From DYGX01 sp035325905 (GTDB lineage: Bacteria > Chloroflexota > Anaerolineae > Aggregatilineales > Aggregatilineaceae), in the NCBI GenBank assembly GCA_035325905.1, contig DAOKYY010000141.1:1-6673 (forward strand): a stretch of 6,673 nt of DNA, given 5' to 3'. The translations under genes and the position numbers were made by a program. The notes under the pieces were generated by a model that was not told where the DNA came from, made no database searches, and saw only the letters and a list, made by a program, of their open reading frames with translations. This document shows, piece by piece, positions 5,644 to 6,673 of this stretch. Within the stretch, counting starts at the first letter, position 1, and each line of letters opens with the position of its first letter.

Positions 5644-5681
5644 ACAGGCTCGCAACGGGTTCTGGGAGGGACGATCCACCG

Positions 5682-6302
5682 ATGCCAGGGCTGTTTGAGG
5701 GATGCGGCGGGTGCTGCCTGTCGATCGTGCTCATCCCGCTGCTGTGCTGCGGGCTGGCCGTCGGCGCGCTGATTTACATCGACCAGAACGCGCCCGCGCC
5801 GCCCGTCACGCGCAACTTCACGCCGAACGCGAGCGACGCGCAGGCGTTCGAGAATGAGATCACCCGCGCCACCAATCAGGCGACATCGGCGCGCTGGTTC
5901 TACGTCACCGTTTACGAGCGACAGTTATCGTCGTGGATGGCGCTCGAAGGCAAGGCCTTCGCCGACGAAAACGGCCACGCCTTCCCCTTCGAGGATGTGC
6001 AGGTCGGGCTGGACGACGGCCAGATCACGTTTTATGGGAAGCTGTCGCGCTACGGGGTGGACGTGCCGATCACAGTCGCCATTGAGCCGCAGATCGACGC
6101 CGATGGCAACATCACGCTCGACATCGACGCGGCCAACGTCGGCGGCCTGAGCGTGCCGAATTTTGTGCTGAACAACGTCGCGGCCCAGCTCGACGACGCG
6201 CTGATGCGTCCCTTCCGCGAGCTGAACGGCACCGCCGTGTTTTACCGCGACACGCTCACGATTGAGGATGGACGCTTGCAGTTGCAGGGCGGCGTGCGCT
6301 GA
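5682..6302 (+). CDS. Membrane-anchored extracytoplasmic protein, YpmS/DUF2140-like
   Basis: The 206-residue product begins with a short cytoplasmic stub and one hydrophobic helix (about 12-33), then a proline-rich linker (APAPPV) and a soluble domain of about 160 residues predicted outside the membrane. The stretch ITFYGKLSRYGVDVPITVAIEPQ and on through DGNITLDIDAANVGGLSVPNFVLNNV (about 115-166) resembles, in order and spacing, the core of YpmS/DUF2140 proteins of Gram-positive bacteria, whose function is poorly known; LmeA/DUF2993-type lipid-binding folds are another possibility. The N-terminus carries five cysteines (C8, C11, C12, C22, C23). C22/C23 lack a lipobox context, so I do not call it a lipoprotein. 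GGGAGGG at 5664-5670 stands 11 bases before the ATG, slightly long but the only candidate. The gene is divergent from the glycosyltransferase gene, and an AGCGGTTAGC-type palindrome follows its stop. Confidence 0.75.
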   Translation: MPGLFEGCGGCCLSIVLIPLLCCGLAVGALIYIDQNAPAPPVTRNFTPNASDAQAFENEITRATNQATSARWFYVTVYERQLSSWMALEGKAFADENGHAFPFEDVQVGLDDGQITFYGKLSRYGVDVPITVAIEPQIDADGNITLDIDAANVGGLSVPNFVLNNVAAQLDDALMRPFRELNGTAVFYRDTLTIEDGRLQLQGGVR

Positions 6303-6308
6303 ACAGCG

Positions 6309-6350
6309 TTTAGCGGTTAGCGGTTAGCTAAGACCTAAAAGCGAACCGCT
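6309..6350 (+). repeat. TTAGCGG short tandem plus palindrome after the 5682 gene
   Basis: Seven bases after the stop, the unit TTAGCGG is repeated about 2.7 times (6309-6328). The last copy forms the 5' arm of a stem, AGCGGTTAGC (6319-6328) with GCGAACCGCT (6341-6350), nine of ten pairs, 12-nt loop. It is related to 68-98 and 6511-6540 and has the same position and orientation relative to the preceding stop codon as the copy after ctaB. Confidence 0.6.
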
Positions 6351-6397
6351 CATTCCTACGCCAGCGTTCGAAGGCAACTGGCGTCTAGGGTCAGCGC

Positions 6398-6465
6398 GGA
6401 ACCTCACCCCCAGCGCCTTCCGCTGGCAAAGGGGTCAGGGGCCGGGAGTTAAGGTGTGAGGTTCC
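6398..6465. repeat. 68-bp inverted-repeat element, CCTCACCCC family
   Basis: GGAACCTCAC (6398-6407) and GTGAGGTTCC (6456-6465) are perfect 10-bp terminal inverted repeats around a GC-rich interior with an AGCG...CGCT stem (CAGCG and CGCTG near 6411-6424). It shares the ACCTCACCCC end with 5462-5566 and with the window-edge copies but has different interior sequence. Confidence 0.6.
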
Positions 6466-6510
6466 CCCGACGAGCATTGCAAACCGAGACGTTTCGACAC
6501 ATCCCATAAC

Positions 6511-6540
6511 AGTTAGCAGTTCGCCTTTTGCTAACCGCTA
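6511..6540. repeat. Degenerate AGCGGTTAGC-type palindrome
   Basis: AGCAGTTCGC and GCTAACCGCT form a stem with eight of ten pairs. It abuts the right arm of the flanking inverted repeat, mirroring the position of the 68-98 copy next to the left arm. Confidence 0.5.
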
Positions 6541-6543
6541 AGG

Positions 6544-6606
6544 GCTATGTGAACTATCGAAAGTCATTGGCGTATCGGCCCGGCGTGGGGAACCTCACCC
6601 CTCAAT
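6544..6606. repeat. Right arm of long inverted repeat flanking the block
   Basis: Reverse complement of bases 1-63 with a single mismatch (6551 against 56). It comprises a unique-looking stretch of about 43 bases followed by a GGGGAACCTCACCCC repeat end. With the left arm it encloses about 6.5 kb holding all five protein genes. Confidence 0.9.
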
Positions 6607-6631
6607 CCCCTCTCCGGTGGCGGAGAGGGGA
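6606..6631. repeat. Strong CCCCTCTCC/GGAGAGGGG hairpin
   Basis: TCCCCTCTCC (6606-6615) pairs perfectly with GGAGAGGGGA (6622-6631), and the inner G-C extends the stem to 11 pairs with a GTGG loop. CCCCTCTCC begins again at 6661 and runs toward the window edge, so the repeat cluster continues past the end. Nothing coding is seen from 6303 to 6673. Confidence 0.7.
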
Positions 6632-6673
6632 CTTCAAACCCGTTCCGGCGCTGCTTTTCTCCCCTCTCCAACA

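Noticed and set aside
6309..6328. Tandem TTAGCGG units as a CRISPR or telomere-like array
   Set aside because: Fewer than three 7-base units with no spacers; it is part of a dispersed palindrome.

Overview
This is a high-GC window (codon third positions strongly G/C) from a free-living bacterium. I think a Chloroflexota lineage near Anaerolineae is the most likely source. That rests on the gene set and on dispersed intergenic palindromes of the types CCTCACCCC...GGGTGAGG and CCCCTCTCC...GGAGAGGGG, which I associate with that phylum; it is recollection, not a search. No rRNA, tRNA, CRISPR array, transposase or prophage gene is visible.

Layout: (1) 1-98 is an edge repeat. (2) 99-1016, minus: heme O synthase CtaB, divergent from (3) 1248-2579, plus: a CNNM/CBS/CorC_HlyC membrane protein. 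(4) 2659-2886, plus: a 75-residue two-helix YgaP/DUF2892-like membrane protein with its own extended -10 promoter. (5) 2887-3155: a non-coding stretch that looks like an unannotated small RNA gene on the minus strand. It has a textbook -35/-10 promoter with an SOS-like GAAC-N4-GTTC site between the hexamers, about 165 nt of hairpin-rich sequence with C-rich loops, and an intrinsic terminator. (6) 3156-5348, minus: a large GT-C/GT39-type membrane glycosyltransferase. Its start codon lacks an RBS and overlaps a short leader reading frame. (7) 5349-5681: a divergent promoter region split by a 105-bp inverted-repeat element. (8) 5682-6302, plus: a membrane-anchored extracytoplasmic protein resembling YpmS/DUF2140. 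(9) 6303-6673: repeats only.

The five protein genes do not form one pathway. They are mostly independent envelope or membrane functions: respiratory heme, ion or membrane homeostasis, glycosylation, and an anchored surface domain. Each has its own promoter or sits on an alternating strand. The whole block is bracketed by a near-identical inverted repeat (1-63 against 6544-6606).

The observations most worth following are the SOS-box-containing promoter with its putative sRNA, the overlapping leader ORFs ahead of the glycosyltransferase, and the layered repeat families. Functional statements are by family resemblance from reading; no database search was run.
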